Below the pieces are notes generated by a model, which worked only from the letters and a program-made list of their open reading frames with translations, did no database searches and was not told the origin of the DNA. From assembly GCA_036272735.1 (NCBI GenBank), contig DATAYF010000550.1, positions 1-13,533 of the forward strand: DNA of 13,533 nucleotides. Reading direction: 5' to 3'. The translations under genes were made by a program, and so were the position numbers. Source of the stretch: DATAYF01 sp036272735 (GTDB taxonomy: Bacteria > Chloroflexota > Ktedonobacteria > Ktedonobacterales > Ktedonobacteraceae). Positions 13,500 through 13,533 of this stretch are shown here, piece by piece. Numbering within the stretch: the first letter of the stretch is position 1; each line of letters opens with the position of its first letter.

Positions 13500-13533
13500 T
13501 TAACGGCGGTCGCCACCACCGCGACGATCACGA
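13500..13533 (-). CDS. rpsE: 30S ribosomal protein S5, last codons only
   Basis: The minus-strand frame entering from the right edge reads RDRRGGGDRR and then a TAA stop at 13502-13500. The residues alone do not identify the family. rpsE is inferred because it immediately precedes rpmD in nearly all bacterial spc clusters. The stop codon is directly followed by the rpmD ribosome binding site. Confidence 0.7.
   Translation of the reverse strand, partial: RDRRGGGDRR

Overview
The window is ordinary bacterial chromosome dominated by one large translation and secretion gene cluster, read on the minus strand. Gene order on that strand, from the right edge leftward, is rpsE (last codons only), rpmD, rplO, secY, adk, map, infA, rpmJ, rpsM, rpsK, rpsD, rpoA, rplQ, truA, rplM, rpsI. 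This is the spc-alpha ribosomal protein cluster joined to truA-rplM-rpsI. The adk-map-infA-rpmJ stretch resembles the Bacillus-type order, while rpsD between rpsK and rpoA is the alpha-operon order; the ecf transporter genes that Bacillus carries between rplQ and truA are absent. I infer a Chloroflexota bacterium, probably Ktedonobacteria-like, from this arrangement, the protein flavour and a GC-rich intergenic hairpin pair. No database search supports that assignment.

On the plus strand at the left (440-3603) lie three metabolic genes in separate or loosely joined units. They are an arginase (rocF), a branched-chain aminotransferase (ilvE) closed by a strong terminator, and a zinc-free medium-chain dehydrogenase/reductase of the enoyl-reductase/quinone-oxidoreductase type. 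The last one converges on rpsI, and one symmetric hairpin (3618-3665) with A and T tracts on either side appears to terminate both transcripts.

The minus-strand genes work together: ribosomal proteins of both subunits, initiation factor IF-1, the RNA polymerase alpha subunit, the SecY channel, adenylate kinase, methionine aminopeptidase that trims new proteins, and the pseudouridine synthase TruA. Translational coupling is visible. The start of rplM overlaps the stop of truA as ATGA, rplQ has its ribosome binding site in the last codons of rpoA, and rplO begins inside rpmD. Non-ATG starts are frequent: CTG for rpmD, GTG for rplO and adk, TTG for rplQ and rpsI, and probably TTG for rpoA. Several database-style start calls would therefore be wrong here.

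The parts that ordinary annotation does not explain are these. A 78-nt foldback sequence is repeated twice at an exact 80-nt period between infA and rpmJ. Ribosomal protein L17 is greatly enlarged by a charged helical insertion that looks like internal duplication of an L17 segment. The infA leader has its own good promoter, a 10-bp palindrome near the start point and two stable hairpins. Inverted repeats cluster around a perfect -10 box ahead of secY. I see no mobile element, CRISPR array, tRNA or rRNA. I did not find a new multi-gene system; the novelty is in RNA-level and protein-architecture oddities inside a core operon.
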